Assembly (NCBI RefSeq): GCF_037577855.1
Contig: NZ_JBAKFX010000006.1
Span: 62,001-126,000, forward strand
Origin: Dethiothermospora halolimnae
GTDB lineage: Bacteria; Bacillota; Clostridia; Tissierellales; VENL01
Length of the DNA stretch: 64,000 bases
Direction: 5' to 3'
Shown here: positions 8,451-18,523 of the stretch, piece by piece
How positions within the stretch are numbered: position 1 is the stretch's first letter
How the letters are laid out: every line of letters begins with the position of its first letter
Notes under the pieces: generated by a model
The model's database searches: none
Seen by the model: the letters and a program-made list of their open reading frames with translations, nothing else
Told to the model about the DNA's origin: nothing
Made by a program: the position numbers and the translations under genes

Positions 8451-9101
8451 ATGAACTTTACAAAAAGGGAACAAATGGTTATACTAATACTGGTCACTGT
8501 GATAGTATCTATTGTAGGATATAATATTATTAGAAAAGATGAATTGGTAATAACTACCGATAATGAAATGAAAGAACAGGAAAAGAGTGTAGAAAAGGAA
8601 GCAAAAATAGAATATAATAGGGATAAGTCAAGGGATACAATTATGGTACATATTAGTGGTGCCGTGGTTAAACCGGGATTAGCAGTAATAAAAAAGGGTG
8701 ATAGACTTATTGATGGTATAAAAGAAGTAGGTGGGTTAATAGATAATCAAGCCGACCTAGATAGAATAAATTTGGCAAGGGTATTAGAAGATGAAGAAAA
8801 AATATATATTCCTAAAATAGGGGAAGAAAGTCATAATAAACTTTTTATAACAGAAGAAAAGGATATAGATGATAAAAGTAGTTATAATAATAGTTTAAAG
8901 AATGATAATAAATTAATAAATTTAAATAATGGAACAAAAACTCAATTAATGTCCTTACCAGGGATAGGAGATGTTTTAGCCGATAGAATAATTAGATATA
9001 GAAGTGAAACTAGATTTAAACACAAAAATGACTTGATAAAGGTTGAAGGTATTGGAGATAAGAAATTTCAGTCTATTGAGAAGTTAATAACAGTAAATTA
9101 A
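8451..9101 (+). CDS. ComEA-like DNA-binding protein (SLBB + HhH)
   Basis: ComEA-type proteins bind double-stranded DNA outside the membrane during uptake. One N-terminal transmembrane helix (about residues 9–26) is followed by a charged linker, an SLBB domain (HISGAVVKPGLAVIKKGDRL, about 68–125), and a helix-hairpin-helix pair (LMSLPGIGDVLADRIIRYR and LIKVEGIGDKKFQSIEKL). GGGAAGGA at 8437–8444 points to the ATG at 8451 rather than the one at 8409. No other competence gene is next to it, so a role in transformation is inferred from family only. selD follows after 11 bases. Confidence 0.88.
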   Translation: MNFTKREQMVILILVTVIVSIVGYNIIRKDELVITTDNEMKEQEKSVEKEAKIEYNRDKSRDTIMVHISGAVVKPGLAVIKKGDRLIDGIKEVGGLIDNQADLDRINLARVLEDEEKIYIPKIGEESHNKLFITEEKDIDDKSSYNNSLKNDNKLINLNNGTKTQLMSLPGIGDVLADRIIRYRSETRFKHKNDLIKVEGIGDKKFQSIEKLITVN

Positions 9102-9112
9102 GGAGTGATACA

Positions 9113-10156
9113 ATGAGTGAAAAAGAAAAAAGACTTACGGAGTTAACTAAAAGTTCAGGCTGAGCAGCTAAAATAGGTCCTGATACCTTGGCACAGGTTC
9201 TGTGTCATTTACCCAAAACTTATGATGATAATTTAATGGTAGGTATAGATACTGCCGATGATGCGGCAGTCTATAAAATAGATGAAGATAAAGCTTTGAT
9301 TCAAACTATTGATTTCTTTACTCCAGTAGTAGATGATCCCTATACATTTGGACAAATTGCAGCTACAAATTCCTTAAGTGATATATATGCAATGGGCGGA
9401 GAACCGAAATTAGCAATGAACATAATTTGTTTTCCAAACTGTTTATCACCGAATGTTATGGCTGATATTTTAAAGGGAGGATATGATAAAGTTGTAGAGG
9501 CTGGAGCCCTATTAGTAGGGGGACATACTGTGGAAGATGATGAACCTAAATATGGACTATCTGTTACTGGTTTTGCAAAGCCTGAAAGTATTTTAACAAA
9601 TGCCAATGCTAAAGTAGATGATGTATTGATATTAACTAAACCTATAGGAATAGGCATTATAAATACTGCTATTAAAGCTCAAATGACAGATAAAGACACA
9701 TATGATAAAGCAGTAAAGATAATGACATCACTAAATAAGAAAGCTAAGGATGCTATGTTAGAAGTGGGAGTTAATAGTGTAACCGATGTTACAGGTTTTG
9801 GGCTACTTGGACATAGCTTAGAAATGGCAGAGGGTAGTGATGTGACTATAAAACTTCATAGTAATGAAATTCCAATACTGGATAAAGCTATAGAGTTTGC
9901 AAGTATGGGATTGGTTCCTGCAGGAGCATATTCTAATAAGAACTTTATTGGGGATAAGGTTCTGTTTAAAGATGATATAAAACCGGAGGTAAAAGATATA
10001 TTATTTGACCCCCAGACTTCCGGAGGGTTATTAATATCAGTAAATGCCAATAAGGCTCAGTTGCTTTTAGAGAAACTTAAAATTATTGATACAGACTTTG
10101 CTATTATTGGGCAAGTCATTGAAAAAGGAGAAAAGTCGATAATAGTTACAGAATAA
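9113..10156 (+). CDS. selD: Selenide, water dikinase SelD (selenocysteine-containing)
   Basis: SelD makes selenophosphate from selenide and ATP, the selenium donor for tRNA-Sec. The frame begins at ATG 9113 (AAGGAG at 9100–9105) and meets TGA at 9161–9163 in the context S-S-G-(TGA)-A-A-K-I-G-P. This is the active-site position that is Cys or selenocysteine in all SelD, so codon 17 is read as Sec. The remaining 330 codons are open, with the ATP-binding loop GIDTADDAAVY and a glycine-rich C terminus (DPQTSGGLL). A caller that ignores Sec would wrongly start at TTG 9188. It leads selD–selA–selB. Confidence 0.97.
9161..9200 (+). promoter_or_regulatory. Sec codon and candidate bacterial SECIS
   Basis: The UGA at 9161–9163 must be followed by a bacterial SECIS hairpin bound by SelB. 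About 12 bases downstream, AGGT, CCTGAT, ACCT (9175–9188) can form a small stem-loop. The exact fold was judged by eye only. Confidence 0.5.
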
Positions 10157-10181
10157 TGATATTAAGATAGGATGATGACAT

Positions 10182-11594
10182 ATGAATAATAAAGGGAATC
10201 TTTTTAGTAAATTACCGAAAGTAGATGAGATTATTTCTAAACCAGATATTGATAATTTGATAAAAAAGATACCTAGAGAAATAGTTATTGAAACCATAAG
10301 AGAAGAAATTGAAAAGTTAAGAAATAAAATCAGAAAAAATGAAATTGATTATGATACATTATCAGAGATTACCGATAGTATATCTGAAATTGTTATAAAA
10401 GAATCTAATAAAAAGATGGAAACTAAATTTAAAAGGGTAATAAATGCTACCGGAGTAGTAATACATACTAATCTAGGTAGATCTCTAGTAAGTAAAGATG
10501 TGATGGAACATATAAGTGAGGTAGTAACAAACTACTCCAATTTAGAATTTGATTTAGAAGCTGGCTCTAGGGGATCTAGATATAGTCATCTAGAAAATAT
10601 AATAACTAGGATTACCGGTGCTGAAGCAGCCCTTGTTGTTAATAACAATGCAGCGGCAGTTATGTTAGTATTGGGAAGTTTGGCTAAGGAAAAAGAAGTT
10701 GTAGTTTCTAGGGGAGAGTTAGTAGAAATAGGGGGCTCTTTCAGGGTTCCCGATGTAATGGAGCAAAGTGGAGCTCATCTTGTAGATGTGGGAACAACAA
10801 ATAAGACCCATATATGGGATTATGAAAAGGCTATAGGTGAGGATACAGGAGCCTTTTTAAAGGTACATACAAGTAACTATAGAATTTTAGGCTTTACATC
10901 CAGTGTAGATTTAGATGCTTTAGTTAAGTTAGGTCAAAAACATGACATACCTGTTGTTGAAGACCTAGGAAGTGGAGTCTTAATAGATTTAAAGAAATAC
11001 GGTCTTGAACATGAACCCACAGTACAGGACTCTATAGAAGCTGGGGTTGATATAGTTACCTTTAGTGGGGATAAACTATTGGGGGGACCTCAAGCCGGGA
11101 TAATAATAGGCAAGAAAAGGTATATAGATGAAATGAAGAGAAATCCCCTTACTAGGGCATTTAGAGTTGATAAGTTTACAATTGCAACATTAGAAGCTAC
11201 CTTAAGGGAATATTTGAATGAAGAAAATGCCATAAAAAATATCCCAACATTAAATATGATAACATGTCCAATTGAAGAGTTAAGTAAAAAAGCTAATAAG
11301 TTAAAGACTTTAATAGATGAAAAAATATCTAACAAAATAATAACTAGAGTAGTAGATGATTTTTCCCAAGTTGGAGGGGGATCCATGCCCTTAGAGAGGA
11401 TACCCACTAAAGATGTTGTTATTTACTCAGATAATATTAATATAACGAAGCTAGAAGAAAGGTTAAGAGCTTATAAAGTACCTATAATTACAAGGCTATA
11501 TAAAGAAAAAATGTATATGGATGTAAGAACTATAGAAGATATGGATATAAGTACTATTGTAGATGGAATTGAATTTGCTGTTTCAGATATTTAA
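10182..11594 (+). CDS. selA: L-seryl-tRNA(Sec) selenium transferase
   Basis: SelA is a PLP enzyme that converts seryl-tRNA-Sec to selenocysteyl-tRNA-Sec using selenophosphate. The 470-residue protein has the N-terminal tRNA-binding part (LPKVDEIISKPDI...), the fold-type I core (NATGVVIHTNLGRS, NNNAAAVMLVL), and the PLP lysine in TFSGDKLLGGPQAG (Lys298). The C-terminal domain includes VGGGSMPLERIPT. It lies 25 bases after selD and 12 before selB in one operon. Confidence 0.97.
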   Translation: MNNKGNLFSKLPKVDEIISKPDIDNLIKKIPREIVIETIREEIEKLRNKIRKNEIDYDTLSEITDSISEIVIKESNKKMETKFKRVINATGVVIHTNLGRSLVSKDVMEHISEVVTNYSNLEFDLEAGSRGSRYSHLENIITRITGAEAALVVNNNAAAVMLVLGSLAKEKEVVVSRGELVEIGGSFRVPDVMEQSGAHLVDVGTTNKTHIWDYEKAIGEDTGAFLKVHTSNYRILGFTSSVDLDALVKLGQKHDIPVVEDLGSGVLIDLKKYGLEHEPTVQDSIEAGVDIVTFSGDKLLGGPQAGIIIGKKRYIDEMKRNPLTRAFRVDKFTIATLEATLREYLNEENAIKNIPTLNMITCPIEELSKKANKLKTLIDEKISNKIITRVVDDFSQVGGGSMPLERIPTKDVVIYSDNINITKLEERLRAYKVPIITRLYKEKMYMDVRTIEDMDISTIVDGIEFAVSDI

Positions 11595-11606
11595 AGGAGT
11601 GTTTAT

Positions 11607-13514
11607 ATGAAAAATGTTATTGTAGGGACAGCTGGTCATATAGATCATGGAAAGACAACCCTTATAAGGGCTTTAACTGGAAGAAACACCGATAGATTAA
11701 AACAAGAGCAAGATAGGGGGATTTCAATAGAACTGGGATTTACTTTCTTTGATTTACCAAGTGGAAAGAGAGCTGGTATAATAGATGTTCCTGGACATGA
11801 GAAGTTTATAAAGAACATGTTAGCTGGGGTAATTGGTATGGATATAGTGGTACTTGTTGTTGCAGCCGATGAGGGAATCATGCCCCAAACAACTGAGCAT
11901 CTAGATATTTTAAACCTACTGGATATAGAAAATGGTATTATTGTGTTAACTAAATCCGACTTAGTTGATGATGAGTGGCTTGAACTTGTTAAGGAAGATG
12001 TTTTAGATAATGTAAAGGGAACATTCTTAGAAGACAGTCCCATAATACCTGTGTCATCTACTAAGGGCGCAGGAGTAGATGATGTTATAAAAACTATTGA
12101 TAAATTAACCGATAGTATCAAAGAAAGGGATATTACAGATACTCCAAGACTTCCCATAGATAGGGTTTTTACCATAACTGGATTTGGAACAGTGGTTACA
12201 GGGACATTGGTATCAGGCCAATTTAGTGAAGGTGATGAAGTTCAGGTTTTCCCAGGAAATAAGGTGGGAAGAATACGATCTATACAGGTACATGAAGAGG
12301 ATACAACTACGGCATATGCAGGACAGAGGGTAGCCATTAATATTGCTGGACTAAAAAAGTCTGAGATAGATAGGGGAAATATAGTGGCTCCAATTGGTTC
12401 TATGGAAGATACAATGATGTTGGATGTGAAACTAAAATTACTTAAAAATTCCCAAAGAATAATAGAAAATAGAACTAGGGTAAGGATCTACTTAGGCACC
12501 AGTGAAGTGTTATGTAGAGTTGTTCTTTTAGATAAAGAGCATTTAACCCCTGGAGAAAGTTGTTATGCCCAGCTAAGATTAGAGGATACTATTGTAGCTA
12601 AAAGGGGAGATAGATTTATAATGAGGTTTTATTCTCCTATGACCACTATAGGTGGGGGTGAAATATTAGATTCTAATCCCCCTAAGCGTAAAAGGTTTGA
12701 TAATAGTGCTATAGAAGAATTGAAAATAAAGGAAAAGGGCAGTACCGAGGATATAGTAGAAAAGATTATAAAAGATAAGAGCAAAGATTTTTCCAGTATA
12801 AAGGATATATCCATATATACTGTTGCAAGCAAGGATAAAGTGGCGGAAATAGTAAATAATCTACATGAAAACAAGAAGATTATAACCTTTGAACTGTTAA
12901 ATGATATTCACGTAATTCATAGGGATTATTATGTTGACTTATCAGATAGGATAAAAAAAGAGCTAGAAAAATACCATAGCAAAAACCCTCTAAAGGCAGG
13001 TATGTTAAAGGAAGAAGTTAGAAGTAAGTTTTTAAATAATATAAAGTCAAGATTAGCAGAAGAATTCTTTGATTATTTAGTTAAACAGGATATTATAAAG
13101 CAAACCAATGAAGTTATTTCATTAAAGAAATTTAAAATAGAGTTTACAGATAAACAAGAAGAAATAGGGAAAAGGATAGAATCAATATATATGGATAGTA
13201 AGTTTACAACACCTAAGTTTGATGAGATAAAAGGAAATTTAGATTATAATGATTATGATATAGAACAGGTATTTAATGCTTTAATAGACTTAGGGATATT
13301 AATGAGACTTAAAGATGATATTATACTTCATAAAGATGTATACCTAGAGGGAATAGATATAATAAAAAAACATATTAACACTAATGGAGATATCACTTTA
13401 GCCGATGCTAGGGATATATTAAATACCAGCAGAAAATATGCAGTTGCTTATTTGGAATATTTAGATCAGGTTAAAGTAACTAAAAGAGTGGAGGACAAGA
13501 GAATTCTCTATTAA
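11607..13514 (+). CDS. selB: Selenocysteine-specific elongation factor SelB
   Basis: SelB brings Sec-tRNA to UGA codons by binding the SECIS hairpin. It has an EF-Tu-like GTPase (G1 GTAGHIDHGKTT, DVPGHEKF, TKSD), beta-barrel domains 2 and 3, and C-terminal winged-helix repeats (from about residue 370) that bind mRNA. It has 635 residues, as usual. The ribosome binding site AAGGAGTG lies just after the selA stop. It completes selDAB. The cognate tRNA gene is 9.5 kb downstream, at 22983. Confidence 0.97.
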   Translation: MKNVIVGTAGHIDHGKTTLIRALTGRNTDRLKQEQDRGISIELGFTFFDLPSGKRAGIIDVPGHEKFIKNMLAGVIGMDIVVLVVAADEGIMPQTTEHLDILNLLDIENGIIVLTKSDLVDDEWLELVKEDVLDNVKGTFLEDSPIIPVSSTKGAGVDDVIKTIDKLTDSIKERDITDTPRLPIDRVFTITGFGTVVTGTLVSGQFSEGDEVQVFPGNKVGRIRSIQVHEEDTTTAYAGQRVAINIAGLKKSEIDRGNIVAPIGSMEDTMMLDVKLKLLKNSQRIIENRTRVRIYLGTSEVLCRVVLLDKEHLTPGESCYAQLRLEDTIVAKRGDRFIMRFYSPMTTIGGGEILDSNPPKRKRFDNSAIEELKIKEKGSTEDIVEKIIKDKSKDFSSIKDISIYTVASKDKVAEIVNNLHENKKIITFELLNDIHVIHRDYYVDLSDRIKKELEKYHSKNPLKAGMLKEEVRSKFLNNIKSRLAEEFFDYLVKQDIIKQTNEVISLKKFKIEFTDKQEEIGKRIESIYMDSKFTTPKFDEIKGNLDYNDYDIEQVFNALIDLGILMRLKDDIILHKDVYLEGIDIIKKHINTNGDITLADARDILNTSRKYAVAYLEYLDQVKVTKRVEDKRILY

Positions 13515-13677
13515 TAATAGGTATACTATAATTAATAATTATGTTATGATATAATATATACAAGCTTTATATTGAAATTATATATTTGTGGTTAAAAATA
13601 CATTCATAAAAAATCATTTAACTGTAAAAGTTTTTAATGAGTGTTTTTATGGGAATAATAACATATGGGGTGATATA

Positions 13678-14370
13678 ATGGACACCAAGATATTAATAGT
13701 AGATGATGAAGCACTATTGGTGAAAGGATTAAAATATAGTTTAGAACAGGATGGATACGAAGTAGATGCTGCCTATGATGGTAGTGAAGCCTTAGATAAA
13801 GCAAATAGAGAAAACTATAGTTTAATAATTTTAGATCTGATGCTACCAGAAATAGATGGCCTAGAAGTATGCCAAAAAATCAGAGAAAAGTCCCAAGTAC
13901 CTATTATAATGCTTACAGCAAAGGGCGAAGATATAAATAAAATTTTAGGACTTGAATATGGTGCTGATGATTACTTAACTAAACCTTTTAATATTTTAGA
14001 GTTAAAGGCTAGAATAAAAGCAATACTTAGAAGAGCTAGTACAAAAGAAACCAAAATTGGAGAACAAATAATTCAACTGGACAATTTTACTATTAACACA
14101 TTGGGACGTAAAGTTACAGTGAATGGTAAAGATATAAATCTTACTGCTAAAGAGTTTGATTTGCTTTTACTACTGGCATCTAATCCAGGTAAGGTTTTCA
14201 CAAGGGAAGAATTGTTAGAAATAATTTGGGGATACGAATACTTTGGTGACTTAAGAACAGTTGATGTTCATATTAGAAGATTAAGAGAAAAAATTGAAGA
14301 AAATTCTAGTCAAGCTGAATATATTCTAACGAAATGGGGAGTTGGTTACTATTTTAGACCAAATTCTTAA
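13678..14370 (+). CDS. OmpR-family response regulator
   Basis: The protein has a receiver domain with acidic residues D9/D10, phosphorylation site D53 (LDLMLPEIDG) and K102, and then a winged-helix DNA-binding domain (about residues 130–228, TAKEFDLLLLLASNPGKVFTREELL). GGGGTGAT upstream supports ATG 13678 rather than the upstream in-frame ATT/GTG codons. Its 3' end overlaps the histidine kinase gene. It resembles WalR/PhoP/ResD regulators. The promoter is probably the TATAAT-containing stretch near 13550. Confidence 0.95.
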   Translation: MDTKILIVDDEALLVKGLKYSLEQDGYEVDAAYDGSEALDKANRENYSLIILDLMLPEIDGLEVCQKIREKSQVPIIMLTAKGEDINKILGLEYGADDYLTKPFNILELKARIKAILRRASTKETKIGEQIIQLDNFTINTLGRKVTVNGKDINLTAKEFDLLLLLASNPGKVFTREELLEIIWGYEYFGDLRTVDVHIRRLREKIEENSSQAEYILTKWGVGYYFRPNS

Positions 14371-15802
14371 AAAACAAAATAGATTTATTAGTATAAGGTG
14401 GAAATTAGTTTCCACCTATTTATTATTGGTAATTATCGCATTAATAATTATTAATCTTTTTATTAGTCAGACAATATTAAATATTTATTTAGATCAAGAA
14501 AAATTAGATTCATTGACAAGTGCAAATACTATATCAAATCGGATTAAGTATTATTTAACACCCATATCTTCGGAGATGATAGAGATAGATGGTTATTTAA
14601 AAGGGATAGTAGAAAGTTATAGTAAAGAGATAGAGTCTAGAATCATTATTGTAAATAATAATAATATTGTAAAAGGAGATTCTAATGGTAGATTTATTGG
14701 AGAAGTTTTTAAACACGATGAAATACAAAAGGCTTTAAAAGGAGATGTTAATTCCAGCATATATAAGCTGAAACAATTTGGTAATGTTATGTATGTGGCT
14801 GTTCCAATAAAAATGGGAGATGATATCATAGGTGCCACATTGGTATCAACATCATTAAATGACATATACACTATGGTAGATGAAATCAATAAAAAGCTTG
14901 TGGTTATCTCTTTAACCAGTATTTTAATTATAGCTTTTTTAAGCTTTGTGTTTGCAGGATTTTTAGCTAAACCTATTGATAAATTTATTAGCACCATAAA
15001 AAAGATATCCCATGGAAATTTAGAAGAAAAAGTGACAATTGAAACAAATGACGAATTTAAAAAAATGGCTGACATATTTAACACCATGGTTACAAAACTA
15101 AATCAAGTTGATACTCAGAGAAAAGATTTTGTTGCTAATGTATCCCATGAATTAAGAACTCCATTAAGTTCTATTAAACTATTATCAGAATCTTTAGTAC
15201 ATCAGGAAGAGGGAAATATAGAAATCTATAAGGAGTTTTTAAAGGATATAAATGATGAAGTTGATAGACTTAATAATATTATAAGTGATTTATTAACGTT
15301 AGTTGATATGGACAAAAAGAAGTTACATTTAGATTATAAAACCACATATATAAACTATCTATTAGAGAGGATTGTCCACCAAATAAAGCCTCTAGCAGAG
15401 GAAAAATCAATAGATCTTAATTTGAAAACTAATGAACAAATACAAATAAATATTGACTCTGATAAGATAAAACAAGCTATAATAAATATAATTCATAATG
15501 GAATTAAGTATACAAAAGAAGGCGGTTATGTAAATGTAAGTTTATATTCAAAGGATAACTTTGCTATTATAGAAATCGAAGATAATGGTATAGGCATAGA
15601 TAAAGATAGTCTAGCCCATATATTTGATAGATTTTATAGGGTTGATAAAGCTAGGTCAAGAAATACAGGAGGAACGGGCCTAGGGTTATCCATAACCCAC
15701 CAGATAGTTAGCTTACATCAAGGTACCATTGAAGTTGAAAGTGAACCTGAAAAAGGAACTACATTTTATATAAAACTACCCACTGATGTGGGGGTAGTAT
15801 AG
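14342..15802 (+). CDS. Sensor histidine kinase (WalK/ResE type)
   Basis: A membrane kinase that pairs with the overlapping regulator gene. TM1 is at about residues 23–45. An extracellular sensor of about 130 residues, probably PAS/Cache-like, follows, then TM2 (about 180–205), HAMP, the HisKA box with H269 (FVANVSHELRTPLSS), and the HATPase with N (IHNGIKYT), G1 (DNGIGI) and G2 (GGTGLGLSIT). The start is uncertain. TTG 14342 lies inside the regulator gene with a poorly spaced GGGGAG, and no ATG is available before the first membrane helix. Confidence 0.94.
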   Translation: MVTILDQILKKQNRFISIRWKLVSTYLLLVIIALIIINLFISQTILNIYLDQEKLDSLTSANTISNRIKYYLTPISSEMIEIDGYLKGIVESYSKEIESRIIIVNNNNIVKGDSNGRFIGEVFKHDEIQKALKGDVNSSIYKLKQFGNVMYVAVPIKMGDDIIGATLVSTSLNDIYTMVDEINKKLVVISLTSILIIAFLSFVFAGFLAKPIDKFISTIKKISHGNLEEKVTIETNDEFKKMADIFNTMVTKLNQVDTQRKDFVANVSHELRTPLSSIKLLSESLVHQEEGNIEIYKEFLKDINDEVDRLNNIISDLLTLVDMDKKKLHLDYKTTYINYLLERIVHQIKPLAEEKSIDLNLKTNEQIQINIDSDKIKQAIINIIHNGIKYTKEGGYVNVSLYSKDNFAIIEIEDNGIGIDKDSLAHIFDRFYRVDKARSRNTGGTGLGLSITHQIVSLHQGTIEVESEPEKGTTFYIKLPTDVGVV

Positions 15803-15821
15803 TCTATGGGGAGGGATAAAT

Positions 15822-16676
15822 ATGTTTAAAAAAATTATTTATATTTTGTTTATATTGATTATACCTTTAACAGCATGTACAAATTATAATGAAATTACAA
15901 AAGATAGTAACAATTATCCCCCAATAGGACCTTTAACCAGTAAAGATTACTATGAGGTAAAATTATATTTTCCCAACGAGGAGAATACCCGTTTGGTGGA
16001 GGAAAACAGATTAGTAAATACTGAAAACTCTAAACTTGAAGAAATAGTAATTAATGAATTAATTAAAGGTAGCAAGAAAGGAGCATTAGGAAGTATAATG
16101 CCCAATGGAACAAAACTACTATCAGTTGAAGTTATAGATAATGTTGCCCATGTTAGTTTTTCAAAAGGGATAATAAAGTCAAGTGCCACTGAAAAAGAAG
16201 AAGCTTTTGTATTGTTTTCCATTGTAAATAGCCTAGATCAATTGGATAAAGTAGATAAAGTCCAAATCTATATTGAAGGGGAAATTAGGGATGTATTTTA
16301 TAATTATTATGGTATAAAGGAACCATTAACCTATAATCCCTTAATAGTTAATGAGGACTATTTAGAACCTATTAGTGAAGTAGAAGAATTTTTAAAGGAA
16401 TTAAAAAATAAGAAATATCAAACTGCGGCAATGCATATAGATATATCATCAAATGATAATATGTCACATAGTGAAATAGGATTATACCTAGAAAATATTT
16501 ATAAAAACATGAGTGACTATGAAATATTAGATTATAAAATATTAGACTATGGGGAAAAGACAACAATTATAGTTGATAATAGAACTTATTATTTCGATGG
16601 TAACTATAAAAAGGAACGTACTGAAATTTACGAATTAAGTTATAAAAATGGAAGATTTAAAATAAAAAATTATTAA
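15822..16676 (+). CDS. GerMN-domain lipoprotein
   Basis: A lipoprotein signal with lipobox (IIPLTAC, Cys about 18) precedes a GerMN domain (about residues 45–165: VKLYFPNEENTRLVEENR, ELIKGSKKGALGSIMPNGT, VDNVAHVSFSKG). GerM proteins act at the cell envelope during sporulation and germination. The C-terminal 100 residues are a second domain rich in Tyr and Asp. It follows the kinase by 19 bases, with a GGGGAGGG box, so it shares the two-component operon. Confidence 0.88.
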   Translation: MFKKIIYILFILIIPLTACTNYNEITKDSNNYPPIGPLTSKDYYEVKLYFPNEENTRLVEENRLVNTENSKLEEIVINELIKGSKKGALGSIMPNGTKLLSVEVIDNVAHVSFSKGIIKSSATEKEEAFVLFSIVNSLDQLDKVDKVQIYIEGEIRDVFYNYYGIKEPLTYNPLIVNEDYLEPISEVEEFLKELKNKKYQTAAMHIDISSNDNMSHSEIGLYLENIYKNMSDYEILDYKILDYGEKTTIIVDNRTYYFDGNYKKERTEIYELSYKNGRFKIKNY

Positions 16677-17104
16677 ATAAATTTCTAAATAAAGCTAATT
16701 GAAATGTTTTTCAAATAGCTTTATTTATTTTAAATGAAATTATTGAAAATTCAGAATAAATTATGTATAATAAAATAAATTATAATAAATAGTTAGTTTA
16801 AATTAAAAAACATTTCATTAAAAACACTTATCACATTTATGTCTTCTGAAAAATTTCTTGTCTTTTATTAAAGCTTTAGTTATTTTTAAAGTATAAAAAA
16901 TGATTTTCAATAGGTTAAAAGGGTAGAAACATAATAAAATCTTAAAATCAGAACTTTTATAAATAATTAACAGCAAAATCTAAAGAGTGGCTCTTCATTT
17001 TAAATTATAAATTCAATTCTTTTTATGAAACCTCTAGTGAATAATTCTAATCACACATGAAAAATATATAGTTAAAATTCCAAACTTCAAAGGGGAGGGG
17101 TTAA
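16677..17104. other. Gene-free stretch with terminator
   Basis: A hairpin made of AATAAAGCTA and TAGCTTTATT (16687–16728) ends the two-component operon. The remaining 370 bases are about 80% AT and hold no ORF with a ribosome binding site. GGGGAGGGG at 17092 belongs to the next gene. Confidence 0.6.
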
Positions 17105-17458
17105 ATGGATAAAGAAAAACAAAGAATAATTGGAATGATTAATGAGTTAATCACCTTTTTATTAAATAACAAAACTTCGTCAATACATATAAACGTAAAA
17201 GAAAATGATAGAGAAACTAAGATTTCCATATGCTGTAATATAAATGATGCTAAGGTTTTAAAGGATTTAAAAAACAAGATTATGTCAGATCGTTCAGAGG
17301 AAGTAGAAGAACTATACTGGGAGCTTCTTGGAGATACAAATGAAAATGATGACTTGTATATTTTAGGCAGTATGATTGATAAATCTAATATAAAATATAC
17401 AGAAACAAATATGATGAAAATTATCTTAATTAGGAAAAAAGAACATAAAAGCAACTAA
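17105..17458 (+). CDS. Unknown protein upstream of the Mrp operon
   Basis: A 117-residue soluble protein with a strong GGGGAGGGG box. Helix-rich residues 1–20 are followed by alternating beta and alpha segments (SIHINVKENDRETKISICC, then an acidic EEVEELYWELLGDTNENDD). It is 14 bases from mrpE and presumably cotranscribed. I do not recognise the family. A role with the antiporter is inferred from position only. Confidence 0.65.
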   Translation: MDKEKQRIIGMINELITFLLNNKTSSIHINVKENDRETKISICCNINDAKVLKDLKNKIMSDRSEEVEELYWELLGDTNENDDLYILGSMIDKSNIKYTETNMMKIILIRKKEHKSN

Positions 17459-17472
17459 TATAGGAGGTTGTT

Positions 17473-17967
17473 ATGGGATTAATTAAAAAAAGTTATAAAC
17501 TATGCATATTTCTATATATTTTTTGGCTTATGTTAACAATGAACTTACAGGTTCCAAATTTAATAATTGGACTATTGATAAGCATCATTGTGACTATTAG
17601 TTCTAAAGGAATTATATACGATAAAGGAGAATTTAAAATAAAAATTCCTAATCTATTAAGTATTATTAGGTTTACCATTAGACTTATGTTTGAAATATAT
17701 AAATCATCTTTTTCATATATAATAAGAATAATAAAAAAAGATTGTAGTCCAGTATTTGTAAATGTTGATTTAGCTACGAAGAACATGTTCATTATAACTA
17801 TTATTTCAAACGCAATTACTTTAACTCCAGGAACATTAACAATTGATACAGATAAAAATAGACTGGTGGTGTTATCAATAGATGATTGTAAAAAAAGAGG
17901 CGACAATTTGGCGGCAGAAATTAAAGAAAAATATGAAAAAATTTTTATAAAGGAAAGGATGAAATAA
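17473..17967 (+). CDS. mrpE: Mrp antiporter subunit E
   Basis: MrpE (MnhE) is a small membrane subunit of the multisubunit Na+(K+)/H+ antiporter. The 164-residue protein has two or three N-terminal membrane helices and the family C-terminal segment NAITLTPGTLTIDTDKNRLV. It begins the E-F-G-(DUF4040)-(MbhE)-B-C-D gene series. AGGAGGTTGTT lies just upstream. It overlaps mrpF by one base. Confidence 0.92.
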   Translation: MGLIKKSYKLCIFLYIFWLMLTMNLQVPNLIIGLLISIIVTISSKGIIYDKGEFKIKIPNLLSIIRFTIRLMFEIYKSSFSYIIRIIKKDCSPVFVNVDLATKNMFIITIISNAITLTPGTLTIDTDKNRLVVLSIDDCKKRGDNLAAEIKEKYEKIFIKERMK

Positions 17968-18227
17968 TGTTTTTGATTATAACAATGGCCTTGCTTGTAG
18001 TAGCTATGTTTGTAACAATGATAAGAATGATAATAGGTCCAACCATATGGGATAGACTATTGGCATTAAATCTTATATCAGCTAAGACAATTTTATTATT
18101 AACTGTATATGGAGTATACAAAAATAATATATTTTTACTAGATGTTGCTATATCATATGGAATAATAGGCTTTATTGGAATAACACTATTATCAAGGTTT
18201 ATTAAAAGAGGGGGTAGATTAAAGTGA
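17967..18227 (+). CDS. mrpF: Mrp antiporter subunit F
   Basis: An 86-residue MrpF (MnhF) subunit with three membrane helices and the family stretch RMIIGPTIWDRLLALNLISAK, where Pro and Asp lie in the membrane. The start overlaps the end of mrpE (ATAATGTT), and the stop overlaps mrpG, so translation is coupled. Confidence 0.93.
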   Translation: MFLIITMALLVVAMFVTMIRMIIGPTIWDRLLALNLISAKTILLLTVYGVYKNNIFLLDVAISYGIIGFIGITLLSRFIKRGGRLK

Positions 18228-18523
18228 TCTACAAAATCTTATTAGTTTTATCATGGGTATATATTGTATTTGGAATGATTGGTATATATAGATTTGACAA
18301 TATGTATGTAAGGTTACTTACCAGTAGTAAAATAGATACTGTTGCCTTTATAACAATAATAATAGCCATGATTATAAGGTCAGGTTTTAGTCAATTGACA
18401 CTGAGACTTTTCCTTATAATGTTTTTTATTATGCTAACTAATCCAGTTAGCAATCATATAATATCTAGATCTGCCTATCTAAACGGAATAGGTATAAAGG
18501 ATGAGGTTAAAAATGAAGATTAG
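18224..18523 (+). CDS. mrpG: Mrp antiporter subunit G
   Basis: A 99-residue MrpG (MnhG/PhaG) subunit with three helices. It has the family features GMIGIYRFDNMYVRLLTSSK and FLIMFFIMLTNPVSNHIISRSA. It starts with GTG inside the end of mrpF (GTGATC), giving coupled translation. Confidence 0.92.
   Translation: MIYKILLVLSWVYIVFGMIGIYRFDNMYVRLLTSSKIDTVAFITIIIAMIIRSGFSQLTLRLFLIMFFIMLTNPVSNHIISRSAYLNGIGIKDEVKNED

Noticed and set aside
9188..10156. SelD starting at TTG 9188
   Set aside because: It would lose the active-site loop. The frame upstream is intact with Sec at codon 17 and a proper ribosome binding site at 9100.
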